Assembly (NCBI GenBank): GCA_963734955.1
Contig: CAVTJO010000011.1
Coordinates: 186,001-250,000, forward strand
Length of the DNA: 64,000 nt
From: UBA11986 sp963734955
GTDB lineage: Bacteria > Bacteroidota > Ignavibacteria > UBA10030 > UBA6906
Reading direction: 5' to 3'
The translations under genes were made by a program, and so were the position numbers. The notes beneath the pieces are model-generated. The model made no database searches and was not told the DNA's origin. It saw nothing but the letters and a program-made list of their open reading frames with translations. How positions within the stretch are numbered: position 1 is the stretch's first letter; each line of letters opens with the position of its first letter. This document shows, piece after piece, positions 55,972 to 64,000 of this stretch.

Positions 55972-56493
55972 CTATTCCTGTTCTTTTGTTATGAGTTTGA
56001 GTATGTCCTTCTGTATTTCCTTTTCATCACCGGGAAGATACCCGGTGCGTGTCGTGACAACCTTGCCGTTCTTATCGATCAACACCGAGAACGGAAGGTT
56101 TTGTCCGTTGAATGCCTGAAACACCTGTGTGTTGGGATCGAGAATCACCGGGAATGGATATTCCTGTGACCTCACATAGGCCTTCACCTTCGCAAGGCTC
56201 CTCGGACTATCCTGATTGATGGCTAGAATAGTGAAGGGGTCGTCGGCATGGTCCTTCGCAAATGATTTGAGCGCGTGCAACTCCTGCTTACACGGCTCGC
56301 ACCAGAGTGCCCAGAAGCTCAAATAGACCGGACCGCTCCGCAGATAGTCGGAGAGTTTGGATGTGGTGCCATCCAGTTCATCGAACGTGAGGTTGCTGAT
56401 TGACGTGCTCTGCGCGGAACTTCTGCTGCATGCCAGCACGAGACCGCAACACAAGAGAACGCCATATGTCAAGCTACAAATGCCTTTCTTCAT
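55972..56493 (-). CDS. TlpA/ResA-like thioredoxin-fold lipoprotein
   Basis: 173 residues from ATG 56493. The leader ends in a lipobox-like GLVLACSRS, so the mature protein is probably anchored through cysteine. The domain is AhpC/TSA-redoxin type: DELDGTTSKLSDYLRSGPVYL, the active site FWALWCEPCKQEL (CxxC near residue 72), then AINQDSPRSLAKV and the cis-proline region NLPFSVLIDKNGKVV. Such proteins reduce envelope disulfides using electrons from DsbD/CcdA; the DsbD-like protein at 20636 could supply them. It is first in the TlpA-DUF6029-Omp28 run. Confidence 0.88.
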   Translation of the reverse strand: MKKGICSLTYGVLLCCGLVLACSRSSAQSTSISNLTFDELDGTTSKLSDYLRSGPVYLSFWALWCEPCKQELHALKSFAKDHADDPFTILAINQDSPRSLAKVKAYVRSQEYPFPVILDPNTQVFQAFNGQNLPFSVLIDKNGKVVTTRTGYLPGDEKEIQKDILKLITKEQE

Positions 56494-56751
56494 ACAGAGG
56501 GGATTCGTTAAAGTGAGGGAACGTGTGCATGGGCCGATGCCCGATACGAAAGAACCGATGGTGTGTGGAAAAAATATACGCAAGTGCCGTTCTATTGTCA
56601 ATACCAATAGAGGAGATTCAAGACCAACCGCCGGTCACCTTCCCTATCCACCGTTCGTACTGGACGCAAGGGGTATTGTCGTCGCAAAGCCTCTGACAGT
56701 GTTCAACGGAGGTTATTACAACGAAGATGGGGGTCACCGCTCAGCATTTCG

Positions 56752-59535
56752 TCAGAGCTGGTAGCCGATCATGAAGTAGAAGAGAAAGGGGCCTTGCTGA
56801 ATCGGGTTATCGGGCAGGTTCCGGCTGAAGTAGAAGCTTTTACCAACAGCCAGTGTCGCCGGACCGATGGGTGTATCCAGAGCAAGCTCAGTCCCGATAC
56901 CGTAGCGAAGGGATGCAAATTTGATCTCCTCCTGCGTTACAGAGATGCTCCCCATATCGAACCTGACCCCGAAATACGAATCGAAGAGAAATCGCACGGG
57001 AAGGTGATAGCGATATTCAAGATTCATCAGTAGCATTTGCCTGCCTCTCCGATCGTCTTCGCGGGTTCCGTACATCAGGTCTCTTCCTCCCAGCCGGAAT
57101 TGCTCCCCGAGCGGCATGGTGCGGTCGGCAAACCCGAACGTGAACCGTGGGTGAAATGTGTGTCGCTCGTTCCAGGTGGCGAAGCTTTCGTACATGAACC
57201 GGAGGGCGTTGTATCCTACCTGACTTCCGAGACCCTGGAAGGCAAATTCATACGAGATGTTCATCCCGGAGCCTGAAGTGGGAAACGGATACGAATCCTT
57301 GCTATCGATCATCGTCCCGAGTCGGACCATGGAAAGACGGTAGTGCTCGCGCAACTGCTCCGCGTTTTCCTTGTTCTTGATTCTGACTTCCTGGAAGGAA
57401 AAATCAATTGTTGCATTCCCGAGCTTTTCCAGTTGCCGCCCGAATGTCAGCCTCCCCCCATACCGCTCGTCCCGGTACTCACCGAGCTGAACACGCGCCC
57501 ACTGGTTTTCATTCTCGTCCGGTGCATCACCATAAAAATAGCTGTCAAAGGAAGAATAGAAACCGCTGACGTTGAACGTCAGGTACGTGGTGAACAGCCG
57601 GTGGGCCTTGAATTCCAGCACGGCAATCTTGTTTCGCGCACCACCGCTGAGGTTCAGACCGAGTTCCGCTCCGAGCCCTCTGAAGTTCTCGTCGCGTATG
57701 TCGAGAGAGCCTTGCAGATTCCGTTCGTCATCCACCCGGAGTCCCAGTCGCACGAGCTGTGAGGGGCGTTCCTTGATGCGGATGGTGAGGCGTGGGTCGT
57801 GCCGGGCATAGGACACTTCAAGGTACACGTACTCGAACAGAGTGGTGCTGTTGATGTTCGTGACTCCCTGATTCGCCTTGTCGATTTGAAATACTTCTCC
57901 GGGGCGCAGCGGGAACTCCCTCAGCACAAACTCATCCTGTGCGCGCACGCCTCCCTGGACCTCAATTTCCCCGATGATACCCTCGTTGATGTGAACCGTG
58001 AGAAGGCCGGTCCCTTCATCAAATGACTCCCCCTCAATGCGAGCCAGCGAGTAACCTTTCTGCCGGTAGCGGCGGAGTATTTGTTCCATCGCGTTCTGTT
58101 CAGATTCATAATTCAGTGGAAGCCCGATGAGATGAGCCACATCGCCGCGAAGCACTTCAGCCGGGAGCACATCACACCCCGCAAATGCGATTTCTTGAAC
58201 ACGGGGATTTGGCACAAGGTTGTACACCACCCGCGTCCGCAGGCTGTCGACCTGGTGATCCGACGCGAACGCTCCGACATCCGCCGTAATCTCCGCAGAG
58301 ACGTCCTTGAAATCACCAATAGTGTACATTGCGCGGACCTGCTCCTGCACATCATGGATGGTCATCCGTCCCGATCGTGCGAGCGAAACAATACCCCCCC
58401 ACATTGAATCCGGCAAGACTCCTCCGGCCTGTGTAACCGTAACGTCCGCCAACACTCTGTTTCCGTTGGCATTTCCTTCAAGCTGGTGGATCTTCTCGTG
58501 GTACAACTGAAGGATCTGACCCATCGCACGCTCTGCAGCCTCTTCCCCTTTGCGGATAAGTGTGTCGAGTCCCTTGAAATCCGACGAGAGATGTTTCCCC
58601 ATTTGCGGCGTGATGACGACATCGGCCTGCTTCAACGATTCCTCATTCGGGCCCTGCATCATGATGCCCATGATCTGATCGGCGGTCTGCCACGGCGCCT
58701 TGAGCTCATCGGCGTTCCGGAGGCCGCTTGTCGAGTTCACCGCGACAATGATATCACAACCCGCATTTTTTGCAATGTCAACAGGAATGTTCGAGATCAG
58801 TCCGCCATCGATCAACTCCATCGAATCACGTTTCAACGGATTGAACACAAGCGGTACTGTTGCACTTGCGCGCAGCGCCTCGGCAAGCGAGCCACGATCC
58901 AGAATGACGCGTTTCCCGGAAATAAGGTCGGTGGTAACTGCCCGGAACCGCACCTTGAGATCATCGAAGCTCGAGTCGGGCTGGTACAGTGCTTGAAGTG
59001 TCTGTGTGCTCAGGAAGTCCGTCAGCCTCTGTCCGCTGGACACGGCGGCGGGAATCACCGGCTCAAGTCCTTTGAAACGCACGACCAGAAAGCTCCGGTC
59101 CTCCTGGAGTTTCTGGTCGACGAACAGCTCAGTCCGTTTTGTGTCTTCGGTAAGTGAAAGAACTTCATCCCAGTTAGTGTTCAGTGCGAGAGATTCAATC
59201 TCAGCCGTTGTGTATCCCGACGCGTATAACCCCCCGACAATTGCTCCCATGCTTGTTGCTGCGATGAAATCGATGGGAATGTGATGCCTGTCGAAGGCCT
59301 TGAGAACGCCGATCTGCGCCGCCCCGCGTGCTCCCCCTCCACTCAAAACCAGAGCGACTCGCGGTCGCTTCTGAAACTTGAAGGGATAGAACTCATGCCG
59401 TGGAGTCAGCAGTGAGTCAAACTGCGGCCTGATGATTATTCTGGTTTGAGCACACAGGATGCCTGAAAGAAAAGTTGTCAAGAAGAGGAGTGTCGAGCAA
59501 CGACTGGGGCTGAACAAATGGTGTACCATTGCCAT
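56752..59535 (-). CDS. Patatin-like phospholipase fused to POTRA and outer-membrane barrel (PlpD-like)
   Basis: About 927 residues. A signal peptide (TLLFLTTFLSGILCAQ) is followed by a patatin domain (about 55-300) with the oxyanion loop LSGGGARGAAQIGVL, the nucleophile-serine elbow AATSMGAIVGG (alanine in place of the usual first glycine) and the catalytic aspartate in LIDGGLISNIPVD. A POTRA-like part follows (VQEIAFAGCDVLPAEVLRGD, then LLTVHINEG near 530), and then a BamA-like 16-strand barrel with the GLGSQVGYN and FRLGGRDLMYGTRE segments and a terminal aromatic residue context (FMIGYQL). This layout is that of type Vd autotransporter-like patatins. It would act on lipids at or outside the outer membrane. 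Confidence 0.87.
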   Translation of the reverse strand: MAMVHHLFSPSRCSTLLFLTTFLSGILCAQTRIIIRPQFDSLLTPRHEFYPFKFQKRPRVALVLSGGGARGAAQIGVLKAFDRHHIPIDFIAATSMGAIVGGLYASGYTTAEIESLALNTNWDEVLSLTEDTKRTELFVDQKLQEDRSFLVVRFKGLEPVIPAAVSSGQRLTDFLSTQTLQALYQPDSSFDDLKVRFRAVTTDLISGKRVILDRGSLAEALRASATVPLVFNPLKRDSMELIDGGLISNIPVDIAKNAGCDIIVAVNSTSGLRNADELKAPWQTADQIMGIMMQGPNEESLKQADVVITPQMGKHLSSDFKGLDTLIRKGEEAAERAMGQILQLYHEKIHQLEGNANGNRVLADVTVTQAGGVLPDSMWGGIVSLARSGRMTIHDVQEQVRAMYTIGDFKDVSAEITADVGAFASDHQVDSLRTRVVYNLVPNPRVQEIAFAGCDVLPAEVLRGDVAHLIGLPLNYESEQNAMEQILRRYRQKGYSLARIEGESFDEGTGLLTVHINEGIIGEIEVQGGVRAQDEFVLREFPLRPGEVFQIDKANQGVTNINSTTLFEYVYLEVSYARHDPRLTIRIKERPSQLVRLGLRVDDERNLQGSLDIRDENFRGLGAELGLNLSGGARNKIAVLEFKAHRLFTTYLTFNVSGFYSSFDSYFYGDAPDENENQWARVQLGEYRDERYGGRLTFGRQLEKLGNATIDFSFQEVRIKNKENAEQLREHYRLSMVRLGTMIDSKDSYPFPTSGSGMNISYEFAFQGLGSQVGYNALRFMYESFATWNERHTFHPRFTFGFADRTMPLGEQFRLGGRDLMYGTREDDRRGRQMLLMNLEYRYHLPVRFLFDSYFGVRFDMGSISVTQEEIKFASLRYGIGTELALDTPIGPATLAVGKSFYFSRNLPDNPIQQGPFLFYFMIGYQL

Positions 59536-59952
59536 GGGGGAACAAATGATGTGAAAAAGTATGGGTTTCGGGAAGGAAAAGCAAGGACGCGAATGAGAGT
59601 GAGGACGGATCCCACAGCTTTGGAGGGATTCGTGCAGTCCGACGAAGTTGCCGCGCAAAAACGTTCACGCCTCTGCCTTCTGTATCACCCCATTGAAAGA
59701 ACGCAGCACGTATTGGCTTGTTCTACGTTTGACTGCAATCCCGTCGCTGAAATCGGATTCGTCGGGAGGATTGCTTCGTGGGAAGAATCCTCCGCGTCCA
59801 TTGCCGGAAAGCGAGACCGTCGGTTTGCATTTCATTCAATTTTTCTTCTTTATTCCCGAGGTAGGCAGCCGCAACGAGATAAAGTGCGATGGGGCCGCGG
59901 AGAAGAACATCTCTCAGCGAAATGTGCGGCGTATTTTAATGCATCGAGGTTC
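59536..59952. other. Divergent intergenic region between the patatin and BatA genes
   Basis: 417 bases. An open frame runs through on the plus strand ahead of the BatA ATG, but its sequence lacks any family feature and has no ribosome binding site. Both promoters must lie here; none is clear by eye. Confidence 0.5.
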
Positions 59953-62119
59953 ATGACGTTTCTCAATCCATTCCTGCTGCTCGGCCTTGCAGCAGCAGCC
60001 ATTCCCATCATCATCCACCTCCTCAACCTTCGCAAGCTGAAAACTGTTGAGTTCAGCTCGCTCCAGTTCCTCAAGGAGCTGCAGAAGACGAAGATGCGAC
60101 GGGTGAAAATCCGCCAGATCCTTTTGCTTATCCTTCGCACGCTGCTCATTATTCTCATCGTTCTTACGTTTGCCCGGCCTGCGTTGCGGGGGTCCATGGG
60201 AACGATCGGCTCGCACGCGAAATCCACCATCGTTATCCTGCTCGATGACTCACCGAGCATGTCGGTCCGCGACGAGCGGGGCGTTGTTCTTACACAGGCA
60301 ACTACGGCAGTAGGAAATCTGTTGAATCTGGTAAAGGAAGGCGATGAGCTCTATTTCATCAGGCTTTCGGAAGTGAGACACAAGGAGGTGTTTGCTCCTT
60401 CGTCGGTGGGCGTCGGTCAGGGAAGTGATTGAAAAGCTTACGCCATCGATGGAAACCGCACCGTTCCGGGACGCGCTCGGTGCCATGGCGAAAGTGCTCG
60501 CCGGAACAAAGAATTTCAACCAGGAAGTGTATCTCGTTACGGATGCGCAGGCCACGCAATTCGTCACCTCGAGCAAGGATTCCGCGGACCTGTTCGACGA
60601 CAAAGTGAAGGTCTTCGTTGTGGAAACGGGGAAGCAGCAAGACAATGCGGGGGTGTCCTCTGCCGATATCGAGACGCAGATCATTTCAAAGAACAAACCG
60701 GTCAGCATCAAGGTCGCAGTCCGTAACTTCGGTACCGCGCCGATGCAGAACTCGATCGTGAGCGTTTACGTCGATGGCACCCGTGTTGTTCAGCAGTCGC
60801 TTGACATCGGTCCCCGGTCAACGGGGATCGGGGATTTTTCCTTCATCCCAAAGCGACGCGGGATTCTCAAGGGTTATATTCAGCTCGAAGATGATGCTCT
60901 GGAGGCTGACAACAAACGCTATTTTGCACTGAACGTGCCGGAGGACATCAACGTGCTCATGGTCGGAGGGAAACAAGAGGATACCCGGCTTGTCTCGCTG
61001 GCACTGACGCTTGGCGGCGATTCCAGTCTTGCAGGTGTCTTCAGAACAACGCAGACAACTCAACCGCAACTTTCATCGCTCGACATCAACAAATTCGACG
61101 TGCTCGTATTCTGCGGCGTCAAAGAGTTCACCCCGACCGATGCCGATCGAGTTGCCCGGTTTGTCAAGTCCGGTGGCGGCGCCGTAATTTTCCCTGACGA
61201 CGAATCGAACATCACCAACTGGAACGAGACCGTATTTTCAAAGCTGGATATCCCATCCTGTCGGACCGCGGAAGGGCAAACAGTCGGCACCAACGCATCA
61301 GAACAATCGAGCTTCCTTTCCTTCGACAAAGTGGATTACGATCACCCTCTCTTTCAAGGACTTTTTGACCGGCCAACAATCGGAAAGAGAACAGGTACCG
61401 CAGTAGAATCGCCGCGGGTGCTCAAAACGATCAAGCCCCAGGCCGGAGAGAAGGGACGCACAATCATATCATTGTCCGATGGCACGGAGTTCCTCACCGA
61501 GTATGAGAGGGGTGCGGGACGTGTGCTGCTTTTCTCGGTGGACGCGAACCTCGGCTGGTCGGACTTCCCGGTAAAGGGGGTCTTCGCCCCTCTCCTTCAT
61601 CGTTCAATCGTGTATCTGGCCCAGGGTGGCAATACCGTTTCCACCAACACCGTCGGTGACGACCTCAATGTCGCGCTGCGCCTGAAAAACTCCTCCGGCA
61701 AAGACATCTATGCATTCTCATCACCCGGCGGAATCGAGGAACGGGTCGTTCCTCACGCGAGCACCTCCTCGGGACTCTCCACGTTTGGATCATCGGCGAC
61801 AACTGAGAGCGGAGTGTACGACCTTCGTACTGGAAAGGACCTGCTCCATGCTGCCGCAGTCAACGTCAACCCCGCCGAATCCGATCTGAGGCACGCGACG
61901 GACGAGGAATTTGGAGAGTTCTGGAGTCGCATCGGTGTCAAGAAGGATCAGGCCCGACGGCTACGCGGATCCGACAAGTTCGAAACAACGATACTCGAAT
62001 CGAGGCTGGGCATTGAACTGTGGAAGTATCTTCTTGTCCTCGCAATCGTGGTCGCACTTGTCGAGATGGCCGTTGCCCGCGAGTCAAGGCCTGTACGAAC
62101 GAACAGGACGAACCCATGA
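59953..62119 (+). CDS. BatA/von Willebrand factor A-type membrane protein, frameshifted
   Basis: About 721 residues after correction, from ATG 59953 (GAGGT upstream). The N-terminal BatA domain (MTFLNPFLLLGLAAAAIPII, then HLLNLRKLKTVEFSSLQFL) carries two membrane helices; a vWA domain with the MIDAS start VILLDDSPSMSV follows near 95. The frame breaks after FAPSSVG; removing one G of the GGG at 60408-60410 gives SVREVIEKLTPS and continues. The middle contains CARDB-like and glutamine-amidotransferase-like folds (DVLVFCGVKEFTPTDADRV), and a last helix (KYLLVLAIVVALVEMAVA) ends the protein. BatA-type proteins occur with MoxR-type ATPases; none is in view. Its stop overlaps the hflX start. Confidence 0.8.
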
Positions 62120-63390
62120 CATTGAGCGAGACAGTAAAGAGAGAGCGTGCAATTCTGGTGGGTGTTGCAACGCGTCAATCTGCACGGACAAGAGTCGAAG
62201 AGTACCTCGGGGAACTGGAACTTCTTGCGGACTCTGCCGGGGCACAAGTTGTCCTCAAACTTATCCAGGAGCGGCAGAATATCGATGCTGCATTCTATAT
62301 CGGGAGCGGAAAGGCGGACGAGTTGGCGTATCTCGTCAAGGAGAAATGCGTCGACCTTGTCATCTTTGACGATGACCTCTCGCCTGTGCAGGTGCGCAAC
62401 CTTGAGCGACTCATCAAATGCAAGATCGTCGACCGTAGCGCAATCATCCTCGACATCTTTGCTTCGCGTGCACGTTCAAGCGAAGCCAAGACACAAGTGG
62501 AACTTGCGCAACTCCAGTACCGGCTCCCGCGCCTTACCCGTCAGTGGACTCACCTTTCGAAGCAATTCGGAGGAATCGGGACGAAGGGGCCAGGCGAAAC
62601 GCAGATCGAAACAGACCGCCGGGCGATCCGGCACCGCATTTCTCATCTGAATGGCAAGCTGGGGAAGATCGCGCAGGAGCGCGCAGAACAACGCAAAGGA
62701 CGGGAGAATTTCCCGCGGGTTGCACTTGTCGGGTATACCAACGCCGGCAAATCCACCCTGCTGAACTGGTTCTCCAAGGCGGGGGTGCTGGTCGAGGACC
62801 GGCTCTTCGCGACTCTGGATTCGACTGTACGGCTTGTGACCCTCTCGCCATCACACAAGATTCTCCTTTCCGATACCGTCGGGTTCATCAGGAAACTCCC
62901 TCATCACCTTGTGGCCTCATTCAAAAGCACACTGGAGGAAGTCGCGGAGTCGGACATGCTCCTTCACGTTGTCGATGTCAGCCATCCTCTCTTCGAGGAA
63001 CAGATTACCGTCGTGAACGAAACGCTCGCGACTATCATCGGTGATCCCAAGCCCACCGTCATGGTGTTCAACAAGATCGATAAACTCGGGAGCCGTACCA
63101 TCTTCAGCTACCTGAACGAGAACTATACCAATGCGGTGTTCATTTCTGCGGCCCGGAGTATCAACATGAAGGCGCTTGAGAAAAAGATCATGGATTTATT
63201 GGAAGACAGCCTCTCAGAGCAAACGATGACCTTCGGCCAGGACGACTATCATATAATCTCTCAAATTCATGACATGGCTGAGATTCTCGACAAGAAGTAC
63301 GACGGTGAAGAAATCACCATCAGGTTCAGGATGAACAAGAAACACGCGGACAGGCTCAGAAAAATGCTGGTACGACAACACACTCGCTGA
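62116..63390 (+). CDS. hflX: GTPase HflX
   Basis: Ribosome-associated GTPase that splits stalled ribosomes under stress. 424 residues from ATG 62116, which overlaps the previous stop (ATGA). The N-terminal HflX domain has FYIGSGKADELAYLV near 60 and VIFDDDLSPVQVRNLE near 85, then GIGTKGPGETQIETDRR near 160. The G domain has VGYTNAGKSTLLNW (P-loop), the switch DTVGFIRKLPHHLV and FNKIDKL. The C-terminal domain is complete. The longer upstream frame lies within the BatA gene and is not used. Confidence 0.94.
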   Translation: MTLSETVKRERAILVGVATRQSARTRVEEYLGELELLADSAGAQVVLKLIQERQNIDAAFYIGSGKADELAYLVKEKCVDLVIFDDDLSPVQVRNLERLIKCKIVDRSAIILDIFASRARSSEAKTQVELAQLQYRLPRLTRQWTHLSKQFGGIGTKGPGETQIETDRRAIRHRISHLNGKLGKIAQERAEQRKGRENFPRVALVGYTNAGKSTLLNWFSKAGVLVEDRLFATLDSTVRLVTLSPSHKILLSDTVGFIRKLPHHLVASFKSTLEEVAESDMLLHVVDVSHPLFEEQITVVNETLATIIGDPKPTVMVFNKIDKLGSRTIFSYLNENYTNAVFISAARSINMKALEKKIMDLLEDSLSEQTMTFGQDDYHIISQIHDMAEILDKKYDGEEITIRFRMNKKHADRLRKMLVRQHTR

Positions 63391-63425
63391 CATCTCGCAT
63401 CATTTGAAGACCGGCAAGGAATACC

Positions 63426-64000
63426 ATGCTTAACGTCGCCATCGAAGCAGCAAGGGAAGCAGGCAAATACCTTAAGTTCAGCGTCGGGAAGGTTCGGTCC
63501 ATTGAGATAAAGAAGGGAGAGGAACGGAACCTCGTCTCCGAGATCGACAAGACCTCCGAGGCAAAAATTATCAGCATTATCAAAAGACGCCATCCTAATC
63601 ATGCGATCCTCGCCGAGGAAAGCGGAGAGGCAGCCACCACTTCGGATTACAAATGGGTGATCGATCCGCTTGACGGAACGACAAACTTCCTGCACGGACT
63701 GCCTATCTTCTGCGTCACGATTGGCATCGAGTACAAAGGGGAGATTGTTGCAGGAGTTGTGTACGACCCAAACACAGAGGAGCTTTTCACCGCGGAGAAG
63801 GGCTCCGGAGCGTACTGCAACGGGAAGAGAATGAAAGTTTCTGCGGCCACTGAACTGATCAACAGTCTGCTGGTTACGGGCTTTCCGTATGATATCGCGA
63901 AGAACCCGGACAACGCCGTCGGACATTTCGTCAACTTCCTGATGGAAGGACAGGGACTGCGACGACTTGGATCGGCTGCTCTTGACCTTTCGTATGTAGC
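63426..64000 (+). CDS. suhB: Inositol-1-monophosphatase family protein, 3' end cut by window edge
   Basis: 191 residues are visible from ATG 63426 (AAGGA upstream). The Li-sensitive phosphatase motifs are present: LVSEIDKTSE, the metal-binding ILAEESGE near residue 65, the signature WVIDPLDGTTNF near 75-87, and the later RRLGSAALDLSYVA. The protein would hydrolyse inositol phosphate or a related sugar phosphate; in some bacteria SuhB also binds RNA polymerase antitermination complexes. It follows hflX by 35 bases. The C-terminal 60 to 80 residues lie beyond the window. Confidence 0.92.
   Translation, partial: MLNVAIEAAREAGKYLKFSVGKVRSIEIKKGEERNLVSEIDKTSEAKIISIIKRRHPNHAILAEESGEAATTSDYKWVIDPLDGTTNFLHGLPIFCVTIGIEYKGEIVAGVVYDPNTEELFTAEKGSGAYCNGKRMKVSAATELINSLLVTGFPYDIAKNPDNAVGHFVNFLMEGQGLRRLGSAALDLSYV

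Noticed and set aside
59518..59952. Plus-strand frame continuing upstream of the BatA start
   Set aside because: The sequence before ATG 59953 shows no domain, overlaps the divergent patatin start and lacks a ribosome binding site.
1..64000. tRNA, rRNA and intact transposase genes
   Set aside because: None could be recognised by eye in the intergenic regions; a dedicated tRNA and IS search would be needed to exclude them fully.

Overview
The window reads as chromosomal DNA of a Bacteroidota/Chlorobiota-type bacterium, most likely an Ignavibacteria-like or Kapabacteria-like lineage. The evidence is: four proteins with type IX secretion (T9SS) type A sorting domains carrying the YPNPFNP signature; a carboxypeptidase-regulatory TonB-dependent receptor; a TonB protein; DUF6029 and Omp28-type outer-membrane proteins; and ordinary TTGACA-type promoters with clear Shine-Dalgarno sites. 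No rRNA, tRNA, CRISPR array or intact insertion sequence was seen. Species-level placement is an inference.

Layout. 0-5.2 kb (minus): a pentose-phosphate operon tkt-rpiB-tal-zwf. 5.3-9.6 kb (plus): a nitric-oxide defence cluster (Crp/Fnr regulator, RIC/ScdA iron-sulfur repair protein, quinol NO reductase, hemerythrin protein), headed by a perfect TTATGA-N6-TCATAA operator. 9.9-17 kb: a ClC channel, clpS, pgi, a GT-C glycosyltransferase-like membrane protein and citrate synthase. 17-23 kb (minus): a five-PAS hybrid histidine kinase and a DsbD-type protein. 23-26.6 kb (minus): thrC, trmH, an EamA transporter and a TPR-like protein in an overlapping operon. 26.8-32 kb (minus): a T9SS-cargo remnant, a HAD hydrolase and a secreted two-HKD phospholipase-D-like protein. 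32.4-40.4 kb: a TonB-dependent receptor, a serine-biosynthesis cluster (class V aminotransferase, serA, DUF1015) and TonB.

40.4-50 kb is the accessory part. It holds TcmP beside a decayed DUF5131 partner, a Fic protein flanked by two related gene 3' ends, a 182-bp tandem repeat, hairpin repeats, DUF5674, and a LexA-like repressor/Cdd1/DUF72 module with face-to-face promoters around a 16-bp palindrome. 50-59.5 kb (minus) encodes envelope proteins: a T9SS BNR-type protein, Omp28, DUF6029, a TlpA lipoprotein and a patatin-BamA-like protein. 59.9-64 kb (plus): a BatA/vWA protein, hflX and the start of an inositol-monophosphatase gene.

Seven otherwise well-conserved genes are interrupted by eight single-base indels, nearly all in short homopolymers. 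I treat these mainly as consensus errors in the source assembly and annotate the genes over their full reconstructed span. By contrast, the DUF5131 gene and the choice-of-anchor-B gene look truly decayed or truncated.
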